Shown here one piece after another: positions 1-7,191 of a DNA stretch of 20,473 nucleotides; positions within the stretch are counted from its first letter, which is position 1, and the number at the start of each line of letters is the position of its first letter. The translations under genes and the position numbers were made by a program. Source of the DNA: Amoeboradix gromovi (Eukaryota > Sanchytriomycota > Sanchytriomycetes > Sanchytriales > Sanchytriaceae); NCBI GenBank assembly GCA_018985225.1, contig JADGIF010000099.1, positions 1-20,473 on the forward strand, read 5' to 3'. The notes beneath the pieces are model-generated. The model was not told where the DNA came from. It did no database searches and worked only from the letters and a program-made list of their open reading frames with translations.

Positions 1-85
1 CTCTTGAATCCATAAAGTAATAAAGCTGAAATAATGTTCCAAGTTGTTACAGAAAGTTAGTCCAGTTTTTATATTTGATGTCCCA
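1..85 (+). repeat. Dispersed repeat, copy A (cut by window edge)
   Basis: The first 85 bases match, in opposite orientation, 5782-5864. The last about 30 bases (from AGTTAG to TCCCA) also match 6234-6264 in the same orientation. All three copies diverge right after the GATGTCCC-like end, so that end looks like a fixed boundary while the other side varies, as with the constant 3' ends of 5'-truncated non-LTR elements. That interpretation is inference. The family is not identified. Confidence 0.7.
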
Positions 86-189
86 ATTGTTGAAATTAAA
101 ATTAAAGCTGCAAGCATTTTGTGATTTAAAATTCATTTGCAAGCAGAATTTGTTGATTAAAAGCCAAGTCCTATACTCAACTGATCCCA

Positions 190-963
190 ATGCTATTTGT
201 GACATTTGTTACTTCATTAGTAAGTTCTAAGCCATTGCACTTTGAAAGGTTTAGAAACGTGAAGCTAGGTGGGTTATATGATGCTGCTCTTTCGGGAGAT
301 CTCTCTTGTTTGCTGCTTAACAAATACGATGGGTTATATTGCTGGGATACATATGACTTATATGCTGCATTGCATCATAAAAATTCACCCGATGAGCTCC
401 ACAGTATTTCCATATATGGCAACTACGCATGTGCAGGCTATCGTAATGTTTATTGCACCAAAAATTTCAAAGAAGGATATATCGATTGGGTGCTTGTTTA
501 TAGCAGTTCCGACAATGCTAGTTTATCTGTGGAACTTGATGGTAACATTGTTTGCATCACCAGTAAGGACTCAGTGAAGTGCGCGAATTTTTTCACTTTA
601 TTTAGCGATGAACAGGTATGGAGAGAGAAAAAAGTAATTCAAGGTCCTTTAATGGACATATCTATCTCTGGGGAGCTTGCCTGCGTGAATTACAACCAAA
701 ACTTAAATTCAACTATATGCACTGATGACTTTAGTGCTGATAGTCCAAATTGGAAAGCATTGGACGCACCCGTTTTCTCAGTTAAAATCAACAAGAAAAG
801 AAAGTGTGGATTAGATATAAACAAATATTTTCTTACCTGCTATCAGGATGGCAAATGGATCACCGCAACGGAGAAGCAATATTTCTTTGCGCTTGACGAC
901 ACCCATATTATCACATACGATCTCATGTCCATCGGCACACACTCTGTTTCAAGATTCACTTAG
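190..963 (+). CDS. Secreted protein with repeated paired-Cys blades, tectonin/propeller-like
   Basis: A 257-residue protein. A short hydrophobic N-terminus (about residues 1-13) looks like a signal peptide, so secretion is likely. The body holds about five imperfect repeats of 40-45 residues. Each has a short hydrophobic strand, a turn with Gly (SGDL, YGNY, DGNI, SGEL) and a Cys pair 8-12 residues apart (for example GNYACAGYRNVYC and GNIVCITSKDSVKC), with aromatic W/Y residues between repeats. This pattern resembles tectonin-type beta-propeller repeats, with a possible disulfide in each blade. No catalytic motif is seen; a binding or lectin-like role is inference. ATG 190 is the first Met after an in-frame stop at 154-156. 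The stop is TAG at 961-963, and the decayed transposon copy begins 17 bases later. Confidence 0.72.
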   Translation: MLFVTFVTSLVSSKPLHFERFRNVKLGGLYDAALSGDLSCLLLNKYDGLYCWDTYDLYAALHHKNSPDELHSISIYGNYACAGYRNVYCTKNFKEGYIDWVLVYSSSDNASLSVELDGNIVCITSKDSVKCANFFTLFSDEQVWREKKVIQGPLMDISISGELACVNYNQNLNSTICTDDFSADSPNWKALDAPVFSVKINKKRKCGLDINKYFLTCYQDGKWITATEKQYFFALDDTHIITYDLMSIGTHSVSRFT

Positions 964-980
964 TAAATCGAGATGAACTT

Positions 981-1550
981 CAGCTTGACTATTTTCTTGA
1001 ATATATCATTTATCGCGAATTTGTATGCATTTTTGCATAATTTCAAAGACTTTTCCAGATTTTTCTAATACGTTAAACACTCGATATTCTTCCTTTTCGC
1101 AAATCGTAAATCAAATGTAAAGAAATAAGTAACAGGTACAGCATACATTCATCAACACTGATAAGCTGGTCCAAACATGGTAATTTGATGCCATGCACAA
1201 TATGTGGCACTCTAAAGAAAACCAATTTGGAGAGATATTCATGTACATAGTGACATTGCGAGGTCGACATGGACCACATGGCACCAAGGAACAAATTCGA
1301 TGCCATGTACGAGGTATGGCACTTTAAAGAAAACCAATTTAGAAACATACACATGTACAAATTGTCATTTGGAAATAGATAGAGATCATATGACAGCAAG
1401 GAGTACAATACATCAAGTATCTGCATCCTTACTCAATGCCACCTCAGGGTAGTGAAAGCGTGAGCAATCACTGTAACGGAGCATCTAGCATTGCTAGTTT
1501 CTTTGTGGAAATTCTCGATTTTCTCGGAAATCAGGACTTTTAACGAGGAG
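981..1550 (+). mobile_element. Decayed TnpB/Fanzor-like element, copy 1, with duplicated zinc-ribbon segment
   Basis: Inverted partner of 13574-14131. Homology starts at CAGCTTGACTATTTTCTTGA (981) and ends at TTTTAACGAGGAG (1550), just past the shared stop codon. The RuvC-II-coding part found in copy 2 is missing here. The zinc-ribbon/RuvC-III segment occurs twice, offset by 112 bases (about 1182-1292 and 1294-1405). The first unit still reads CTICGTLKKTNLERYSCT but runs into TAG TGA. The second reads CTRYGTLKKTNLETYTC, then CTNCHLEIDRDHMTARS. The 112-base offset puts the two units in different frames, so no intact protein can be made. The 3' part (1440-1550) stays very similar to copy 2 although it is out of frame here. 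A minus-strand reading frame covering this segment is a shadow of the element. Confidence 0.75.
1182..1405 (+). repeat. Tandem duplication of about 112 bp inside the TnpB-like relic
   Basis: Two adjacent units each contain GGCACT(C/T)TAAAGAAAACCA; GGC of this motif lies at 1206-1208 and again at 1318-1320. The second unit is closer to copy 2 at the other end of the window. The first has more changes, including two stops where N-C of the second CxxC should be. Confidence 0.75.
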
Positions 1551-1764
1551 TATGCAAACTTTTATCAAAAAATTGAAAAGTAGGGAAAATTTAATTGACG
1601 GTAGCAAGTAAAGTAAGTATAGCATAAACTTTTAATTATTCTGCCAATAACCTAAAAAGCTCTTGTCTTTAAATATCGCATTACCGCCTATACAGGCAGC
1701 ATTTTTCTTAATTCGGGTCAATATCCTATTTTCTAGTAAATTGTGAATTATCGGAGTTATTACA
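1551..1764. other. Intergenic, COX5B upstream region
   Basis: No coding region seen. This AT-rich stretch between the relic and the COX5B start presumably holds the COX5B promoter and 5' UTR. No specific element was recognised. Confidence 0.4.
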
Positions 1765-2187
1765 ATGTTTGTTCGATCTTTTCTTCGATCAAAAGTATCA
1801 TTGAGGACTTATTCATCAAGGGCATTGTTTAACTCCAAGCTTCCAGATCATTATAAATATGGGCCTGGTGGAAAGCCCGGTAAAATTCCAGATGATATGG
1901 AACAAGCGACAGGACCTGAGAGAATTGAGATGATAAGTAATTTGCAAGGTGAGGATCCATATGACATGTCAGTTACAGCATTGGAAAAGAAAGGAACGGA
2001 AAAGAATCCGATTATAGTGAAAAGTCTAGGAATGAGCGATCGTGTTGTTGGTTGTTCAGGTGTTAAAGATGATGGTCATGATATTGTTTGGATCTTCTTA
2101 GAAGGAAAAGAAATCAGAAGATGTACAGAGTGTGGAAATGCTTTTAGACTTGATGATCTTGTCGGGACCGATGACCACGGACATTAA
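1765..2187 (+). CDS. COX5B: Cytochrome c oxidase zinc-binding subunit (COX5B; yeast Cox4 type)
   Basis: A 140-residue nuclear-encoded subunit of mitochondrial respiratory complex IV. Residues 1-20 are rich in Arg and Ser, lack acidic residues and look like a mitochondrial presequence. The mature part carries family hallmarks: GPER at 50-53, a DPYD-containing stretch, NPIIVKS, RVVGC, a GHDIVW-like core and the C-terminal RCTECGNAFRL. Zinc ligands in this family are Cys and His residues; here C97, H105, C120 and C123 are the visible candidates. Length is typical for the family. The frame is intact without introns, and ATG 1765 is the natural start because it creates the presequence. A strong inverted repeat follows the stop directly. 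This is the most confidently named housekeeping gene of the left arm. Confidence 0.95.
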   Translation: MFVRSFLRSKVSLRTYSSRALFNSKLPDHYKYGPGGKPGKIPDDMEQATGPERIEMISNLQGEDPYDMSVTALEKKGTEKNPIIVKSLGMSDRVVGCSGVKDDGHDIVWIFLEGKEIRRCTECGNAFRLDDLVGTDDHGH

Positions 2188-2188
2188 T

Positions 2189-2219
2189 GATTTAATAAAT
2201 ATAAAATATTTATTAAATC
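2189..2219. terminator. Perfect 13-bp inverted repeat after the COX5B stop
   Basis: GATTTAATAAATA (2189-2201), a 5-base loop and TATTTATTAAATC (2207-2219) are perfectly complementary and start one base after the TAA. The left arm holds AATAAA, so the structure coincides with a likely poly(A)/3' end signal. A role in 3' end formation or mRNA stability is inference. Confidence 0.6.
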
Positions 2220-2580
2220 TTCACTGTCCAGTCTCCCCATTGGAAGCATGAATTCCTACTGTATCGATATCATATTTTGAAGGAAGAATTTTCGATTGTG
2301 GCTTTTGAATGTTGTTGTATACCTAATAAACACATCCTTATTACCACAACTAGCATCTTTCAATACTGTTGATAAGGTATGATGAACCATTTGATACTGA
2401 GTAAGACAATCTAAAAATTCCATTTTTTCTTTAGCACTATCTCCTGATCATCTCTAACGTTTGCAATAAATTAATTAAAACAGTTTTATTTTTAAATTGA
2501 ACCTTGAAAAATTGTTTGGTCATCAATGGGGACTTGGCAGTAACTACTTTATATAATGTTGTTACAAATGTGTTTACTGA
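2220..2580. other. Intergenic between convergent genes
   Basis: No convincing coding region on either strand. It separates the 3' ends of COX5B (plus) and the small secreted-protein gene (minus). Confidence 0.4.
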
Positions 2581-2901
2581 TTAAAGACATAGCAATGAAA
2601 GTATGATAATTTTGAAGGGAACTTCGTATGTAGCCGACGACTTCTTGTAATATTTTGGATCTATATCGGTAGGTAGGTTCGCTATAACAGATTTGTTAAC
2701 GTTTCCGAAGTTGTTGCCAATTTCAGAGTGAGAAGTACTGTTAGTTACAATAAACCCTGTACTAAGTCCCTCATTGCATTTTTTATAGCAATCACTCCAT
2801 AGTGTCCTCTCCAAGGAGTTGCAGTTAACTACACAGGATTGAACTGCCACAGCATTTTCAAAATTGGCAGATTCAGCAACTAGAACTGCAATGGTAAGCA
2901 T
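2581..2901 (-). CDS. Small secreted Cys-rich protein with C-terminal hydrophobic tail
   Basis: A 106-residue protein. The N-terminus is weakly hydrophobic (MLTIAVLVAES) and may be a short signal peptide. A compact CX3C...CX3C module follows: CVVNC at about 23-27 and CYKKC at about 38-42, spaced so that two helices could be tied by disulfides. The middle is rich in N, S and T with several potential N-glycosylation sites. The last residues (about FKIIILSLLCL) are hydrophobic and follow small Ser/Ala residues, as in GPI-attachment signals. No known family was recognised. The gene is convergent with COX5B and divergent from the tRNA-Ser region. A surface or effector-like role is inference. Confidence 0.55.
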   Translation of the reverse strand: MLTIAVLVAESANFENAVAVQSCVVNCNSLERTLWSDCYKKCNEGLSTGFIVTNSTSHSEIGNNFGNVNKSVIANLPTDIDPKYYKKSSATYEVPFKIIILSLLCL

Positions 2902-3012
2902 TAATTAATTTAGCCTATTTCATTTTTGACAAACAAGTAATTGGCAGCTAACCAATCAGGATTTCAAAATCGAATCACAAATTATATACAAAACTAGATA
3001 CATCTCTTTAGT

Positions 3013-3094
3013 GACGGTTTGGCACAGTGGTCTAATGCGGTTGCCTAGAAAGCAATTTCCTCCGGGAGCACAGGTTCGAATCCTGTAACCGTCG
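3013..3094 (+). tRNA. tRNA-Ser (anticodon AGA)
   Basis: The 82-nt sequence folds into a type II tRNA. The acceptor GACGGTT pairs with AACCGTC, followed by discriminator G. The anticodon loop CTAGAAA gives AGA at positions 34-36. A long variable arm (CTCC/GGGAG) marks serine. The T arm ACAGG-TTCGAAT-CCTGT is perfect and carries a standard B box. No intron. Confidence 0.95.
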
Positions 3095-3115
3095 TTTACA
3101 AAGTTATTCCCCGTA

Positions 3116-3121
3116 TTTTTT
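3116..3121 (+). terminator. RNA polymerase III T-run after tRNA-Ser
   Basis: Six T residues 22 bases downstream of the tRNA 3' end; a normal Pol III stop signal. Confidence 0.65.
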
Positions 3122-3335
3122 ATTCTTGTGATAAGTTATTTATTGACACTTGACCAATATTTTATAGTTAATTTCTCACTTTTAAGATACAAATTATGAT
3201 CTGGTTTAATAGTGAGGTCCACAAGGTGCAAAATTCCGAGTTGACTGCGGTTTTTGGATTTTACTACAGCAAAAGCCTAATCATATGTGGGTTTGAACAT
3301 TGGTTGATTAATTCCCTTTTTCTTCGGTTTATCAT

Positions 3336-4520
3336 ATGAAACATTCACTACTAAGGTCTTTGTTATTATTATTTTTAATCTTTACATTATCAATTTTTTG
3401 GAAAAGCGTATATTCTTTCAATGCGGTACTACCATTGAACTACGTATTTAAGTCAAATTTAAAAAGCCATCAGCTTTTGGGCTCCAAAGTGATTAATTCC
3501 AATGGCTATTATAACCCCAGTGTTTTACCACTTCCTAGTGGATTAAATCTTGTACTATTTGGGTTTAAAGTAGGCAGAGTTAGGCAAAAGATTAATGGCT
3601 ACGCCTACAATATTCCGCATTACTGTTTAACTAACACAACTGAGTGTTCTCCGAAGCCCATTAAATTGACTATAGACATCGAAAAATACAAAATACTGGA
3701 CATTAAAGCGGAGTTGAGGGATTTTGAGGATACTCGATGCTTTTATCATCCTAATGGTGATGTAATACTTGTCATATCCTGTCCATCAGCATTGAAAAAT
3801 CAGTTGCGAACCTCTTGCATTGTCAGTGCACAGCAAGTCATTCCCGAGTTAAAGCATATAGTTAACGTTAAACCGGTTTATCCTGCAATGATTTCAGTCG
3901 GGAGTGTTTTATCAGTTTCTGAGTGGCCTAAAAACCAAATTCCAATATTTTTAAATAGCGATTCTATCTATTTGTACGGTTTGAATCCTGATTTAATTTA
4001 CCGATTAAATGATAATGGTAAAACTACAATTTTGTCTAAGTTGTATAATGACTGCACCTCCCAAATGTTATCCGAGTATCCAAGTTTTAGTTCAGCGCAT
4101 CTGGGTAGTAACATGCTGCGACTAGTTTTATGTAAACAAGGTGGGTGTACTCCAAATACGCGCAACACAGTTTTAATTCAAATCGTGCATGTAGTGTATC
4201 TTACCAAGCATACAGTGCGAAATCAGTATCCGTACTACTATAGACTATTTCAGGCAAGAAGTATTGAATGGCCGTACAAACCTGTTTTTTACAGCAATCC
4301 TTTTTTTGTTGACGACTTCGACCCGAATATCTTAATCTATTCTGAATCCATAAATTACAAAATCCCATTTAAGGGAGATCTAACACAAAGAGATATTGGA
4401 TATCTAGATACTGAAGTTGTTCTTGGCTGTGGAATAGACACATGGGAGATTCACATCCCTCTGCTTGTTGATTTTACATTTCGTAAATTTTACGAAACGC
4501 GAAATATTTGCAAAATCTAA
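3336..4520 (+). CDS. Secreted protein resembling GH130-like five-bladed propellers
   Basis: A 394-residue protein with a strong signal peptide or signal anchor (LLRSLLLLFLIFTLSIFW, residues 5-22). The rest shows, in order, motifs that recall GH130-like and related glycan-acting propellers: YNPSVLPLPSGLNLVL (59-74; family 'NPS' strand), FEDTRCF (130-136; family 'EDPR'), KNQIPIF (199-205; family 'KNW-PF'), LYGLNPDLIYRL (213-224; family 'P-H'), a HLGSN/GG region in the middle and LGCGIDTWEI near the end (family 'YG-D'). Several family-typical residues are changed (EDTR for EDPR, KNQ for KNW), so activity cannot be assumed. Seven or more Cys fit an extracellular protein. Alternative: an uncharacterised secreted propeller with no enzyme activity. 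The frame is open without introns; ATG 3336 starts the signal peptide. Confidence 0.62.
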   Translation: MKHSLLRSLLLLFLIFTLSIFWKSVYSFNAVLPLNYVFKSNLKSHQLLGSKVINSNGYYNPSVLPLPSGLNLVLFGFKVGRVRQKINGYAYNIPHYCLTNTTECSPKPIKLTIDIEKYKILDIKAELRDFEDTRCFYHPNGDVILVISCPSALKNQLRTSCIVSAQQVIPELKHIVNVKPVYPAMISVGSVLSVSEWPKNQIPIFLNSDSIYLYGLNPDLIYRLNDNGKTTILSKLYNDCTSQMLSEYPSFSSAHLGSNMLRLVLCKQGGCTPNTRNTVLIQIVHVVYLTKHTVRNQYPYYYRLFQARSIEWPYKPVFYSNPFFVDDFDPNILIYSESINYKIPFKGDLTQRDIGYLDTEVVLGCGIDTWEIHIPLLVDFTFRKFYETRNICKI

Positions 4521-4664
4521 AGTCTGAAATCCTTGGACATAGAGACCAGAGTTGTGTGATTGGTCCCAAATATCTAGCCAATATGGTGATTGGTTGTTGT
4601 CGGCTGAACCCAGACATTGTCCTATTTTCGATACTTAAATAGTAGTTGATGCTTTCAAGAAGAA

Positions 4665-5012
4665 ATGCTGTTAGCTATTCTTGCATCGGCAATTATACTA
4701 CCTACCAGAGCGATTCTTGTAAAAAGACAAGATGTTCCACCTGATATCCAAATACCGCCCCAAATTTCAGTGAAAGCGGATCCAACAGAACATGTAGACA
4801 AAGCTGCCAAGAGAAAGAGTGCTGCGCCGCCCAAACATGAAGAAGATCCGAATGACTTGGTAAACGAAGACGGTAATTTAACTATCGATGATTATAGGCA
4901 TTATGAGGATATAGTGGACGGCTCCGTTGATGGATCATTTAAACTAACCAGCCTGGAAAAAAGAGGACACAAGGCTACTTCCGATAATGGCGAAGTTAAT
5001 GATTTTGACTAA
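4665..5012 (+). CDS. Secreted precursor with three Lys-Arg (Kex2-type) processing sites
   Basis: A 115-residue protein with a 16-residue hydrophobic leader ending in TRA. Lys-Arg pairs lie at 20-21 (LVKR), 49-50 (AAKR) and 99-100 (LEKR). Kex2-type furins cut after such pairs, which would release segments 22-50, 51-100 and a 15-residue C-terminal peptide. Everything after the leader is hydrophilic, rich in D, E, P and K, and lacks cysteine, so it looks disordered. The three predicted peptides are not repeats of each other, unlike typical alpha-factor or KEP repeats. The gene is small but has a credible ATG and a one-exon frame. A hormone, effector or cell-wall peptide are all possible; the function is unknown. 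Confidence 0.6.
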   Translation: MLLAILASAIILPTRAILVKRQDVPPDIQIPPQISVKADPTEHVDKAAKRKSAAPPKHEEDPNDLVNEDGNLTIDDYRHYEDIVDGSVDGSFKLTSLEKRGHKATSDNGEVNDFD

Positions 5013-5640
5013 AATTAGCTAAATTGGCATACTCTTCTATATACCCTTCTAAAAGATGACGTCTAACGTGCTCAGTAAATTTATTTTATTAAATCTTGCT
5101 TTATAAGCAGCCAATATCTTAGATTTCTAACCAAGGTTTGCATGTCAGTACATATGCCGTATGCACATCACCTCTTTAAAATTCTTAACTTATGTGAGAA
5201 TATAAAGAAATTTCAGAAAAACTGCCTGCGCCAGTCGAACCATTACAACTGCTGCTCAAGTTTTAACTCTCCTTGAGTGGAATTGAATAGGTTACTTGCA
5301 CCTGGATTACATATTTTTTATCACCGTTGGTCTTTATCTGCTTCAAAATAATTGCTTGCAGACATGCGTCTCTCTTAGTAGCTTTTCTTCAGAGTTTTAT
5401 ACTTTGTACAAGTTTGACTTGTAAACATCTCATTACATTGCACAATCCATTTCAATTATCTTTGACTAAAATTTTATTTGCAAACCATCATTGGAATGCA
5501 GTAGAGTGCATCCTGTATCGCTTGATGATTTCCTTAGACTCAAATTATCATAATGTGGTAATTTAGAGGCAATTTTCAGAGATGAAAAGAGCGAATGTCG
5601 AATTTCTATGGAATTAGAAACCCATAGAAAGGAGTATTAG
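5013..5640. other. Gene-poor AT-rich stretch
   Basis: Only a 79-codon frame without ATG (5327-5566) is open; its composition does not suggest a protein. I see no RNA gene or repeat in this part. Confidence 0.4.
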
Positions 5641-5706
5641 ATTGGATAGGTGTTATGATAATCACTCTCCCAATTCTGGGAATCAATGTGATAGTAATTT
5701 ATCATG

Positions 5707-5723
5707 TACTGGATGTAATCCAG
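5707..5723. repeat. Short perfect palindrome
   Basis: ACTGGAT-GTA-ATCCAGT, 7-bp arms around a 3-base loop. It lies beside the fixed end of repeat copy B. Significance unknown. Confidence 0.5.
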
Positions 5724-5781
5724 TAAACTTGTTGCTCAGAGCTTTTCAAATTTCTGTTTCTTTCCTTGAAAATTACATAGG

Positions 5782-5864
5782 AGACATCAAATATAAAAAC
5801 TGGACTAACTTTCTGCAACAACTTTGAACATTATTTCAGCTTTATTATTTTATGGATTTAAGAG
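5782..5864 (-). repeat. Dispersed repeat, copy B
   Basis: Reverse complement of window bases 1-85 with only a few differences over about 83 bases, including the shared run AATAAAGCTGAAATAATGTT. The match ends at GATGTC, as in the other copies. It may extend beyond 5864, but copy A is cut there by the window edge. Confidence 0.75.
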
Positions 5865-5905
5865 GCGAGTGGACATTCAGCTAGTTGCGGAGTTGACGAG
5901 TATAA

Positions 5906-6244
5906 AAGGAAAATAAATATTCTGTACAGCTATTCTCTTACTCTTTCATCCAATCTTTATTTCAAATAAAATATCACTACTACTCTGTAAAAATTAGAAT
6001 AGATAAGAGTAATGATGTTAGTATAACATTACAAAATGGTTCTAGAAAAGAGTACCGTCTAAGAAAATGCACCTTTTGCTTAGATGCTCAAAGACCTCAT
6101 ATATTTGAACGAGATGCAGGGTCTTCTAGTTTTATTTTGAAGAGGGGATTGAAACTAATGAAAGAAGATTGGTATAATAGAAGATCTTTTATTAATGATA
6201 GCATTTCCTCCTTATGGAGCACCTTTAAAAACGAGTTAGTCTAG
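5906..6244 (+). pseudogene. Degenerate open frame with one CxxC, joined to repeat copy C
   Basis: A frame of 112 codons is open between TAA 5903 and TAG 6242. It has no ATG until 6158, so it is not a normal gene. It contains RKCTFCLDAQRPHIFERDAG (a CxxC followed by His) and ends SLWSTFKNELV just before repeat copy C. The copies share (K/E)LV(Q/stop)FLYL(M/V)S in the same frame, so this may be the coding tail of a retroelement-like ORF. That link is inference and weak: the later Cys/His ligands of reverse-transcriptase zinc tails are absent. A TATAAAAGG sequence at 5901-5909 has no clear gene behind it. Confidence 0.3.
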
Positions 6245-6264
6245 TTTTTATATTTGGTGTCCCA
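6234..6264 (+). repeat. Dispersed repeat, copy C (short)
   Basis: AGTTAGTCTAGTTTTTATAT and the next 11 bases match positions 55-85 with three or four differences and end at the same TCCCA boundary. The similarity stops exactly where the signal-peptide coding sequence of the next gene begins. Confidence 0.65.
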
Positions 6265-6853
6265 TAGGTCTAGGTCATTCAAAATTCTCTGCATTTCATT
6301 TTTATTGGCTTTGGATATTATCCCAGGATGGTATAACATGAACGAGACTTCTGTATATGATGCATCTCTTCTCTGCAGTGACGGATATAACACTTTATAT
6401 TCATGTGAAAGTAAAGCTAAATACGATTTCCTTAAGAGTAGCGCAAAATTTCCCAACAATTTAAAAGATCAGTTAAAAATTCAATGTGAGCCATGCCAAG
6501 AGGAAAATATTCAGTTTACAGCCAAATGTTCCAGTGATGTAAGCAATGGAAACCATGAAGCATTTTTACTGGAGTTTCAGTGCCATAAAGAAAAAGATGA
6601 ATATTGCTTTGCATCATTATACAATAACAACAACCCAAGCTATATTGATGCCACTTTCAATTGCGATGATCCTTGCCATACGTACTTAGCGAGATATCTT
6701 CAAAGTCAGGGCTTAACTGAGCCGGTAAATTATACCAGATCTGCAGTGTATCAGTTCAGATGGGACAAAGATACAATTGATGATTGTTTATCAGTATCAA
6801 GTGGCAGTATGATTCCTCGTCAATTTCTTATGATGCTAATATTAATGTTATAA
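6254..6853 (+). CDS. Secreted Cys-rich protein, probably membrane/GPI anchored; start codon uncertain
   Basis: The open frame gives about 199 codons up to TAA at 6851-6853. An N-terminal hydrophobic run (FKILCISFLLALDIIPG) looks like a signal peptide, yet no ATG precedes it: the frame opens after TAG 6242 and the first ATG is at 6338, after the hydrophobic run. About a dozen cysteines occur, several close together (CEPCQEENIQFTAKC; CDDPC), fitting disulfide-rich extracellular folds. The end (SGSMIPRQFLMMLILML) is a hydrophobic tail after small residues, like a GPI signal. The missing start may mean an unseen 5' exon, a non-ATG start (TTG 6254) or loss of the original 5' end at the repeat junction at 6264. 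I do not recognise the family. The antisense frame at 6241-6459 is a shadow. Confidence 0.5.
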   Translation: MVSHRSRSFKILCISFLLALDIIPGWYNMNETSVYDASLLCSDGYNTLYSCESKAKYDFLKSSAKFPNNLKDQLKIQCEPCQEENIQFTAKCSSDVSNGNHEAFLLEFQCHKEKDEYCFASLYNNNNPSYIDATFNCDDPCHTYLARYLQSQGLTEPVNYTRSAVYQFRWDKDTIDDCLSVSSGSMIPRQFLMMLILML

Positions 6854-7191
6854 GTAGCGTGAAATAAATGTGGTTTCTATAAATATTAAGTCTTATCACT
6901 CAGCAGTTCAGAACAAATTACATGCTCTACCCAGACAATCGTTTCGCCCATGTTAAAGGTGAAGTTCTCTAATTAATCAAAGATAACATTTTTCAAATAT
7001 AGAAAGCTATGGTTTTTCATTTCGGATAATGATAATAGCTTTAACTCTAATTATCAACATCCGAGATTTTTCTATCATAAAGTAAATGTAAATAACACAA
7101 AAACTGCACGACTGATTAAAAATAACGTTATTGGAGACCTTTAATTAGTTGTCAGCAGAAAAAATACAAGAAATATCCAAAAATCTTTTAT
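6854..7191. other. Intergenic between convergent genes
   Basis: AT-rich; no coding region, RNA gene or clear repeat seen. It holds the 3' ends of the Cys-rich gene (plus) and Rheb (minus). Confidence 0.4.

Noticed and set aside
1073-1426. Minus-strand frame of 117 codons
   Set aside because: It is antisense to the TnpB-like relic and is explained by the element's sequence and its internal duplication.
5327-5566. Frame of 79 codons rich in hydrophobic residues
   Set aside because: No ATG start, no motif, and composition expected from AT-rich DNA.
5642-5827. Frame of 61 codons with Cys residues
   Set aside because: Starts at TTG and ends inside repeat copy B, which lies on the other strand.
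6009-6070. A 25-nt GT-AG segment after ATGATGTTA that might be another tiny intron
   Set aside because: The joined frame gives only about 21 codons before a stop and does not match the CxxC frame.
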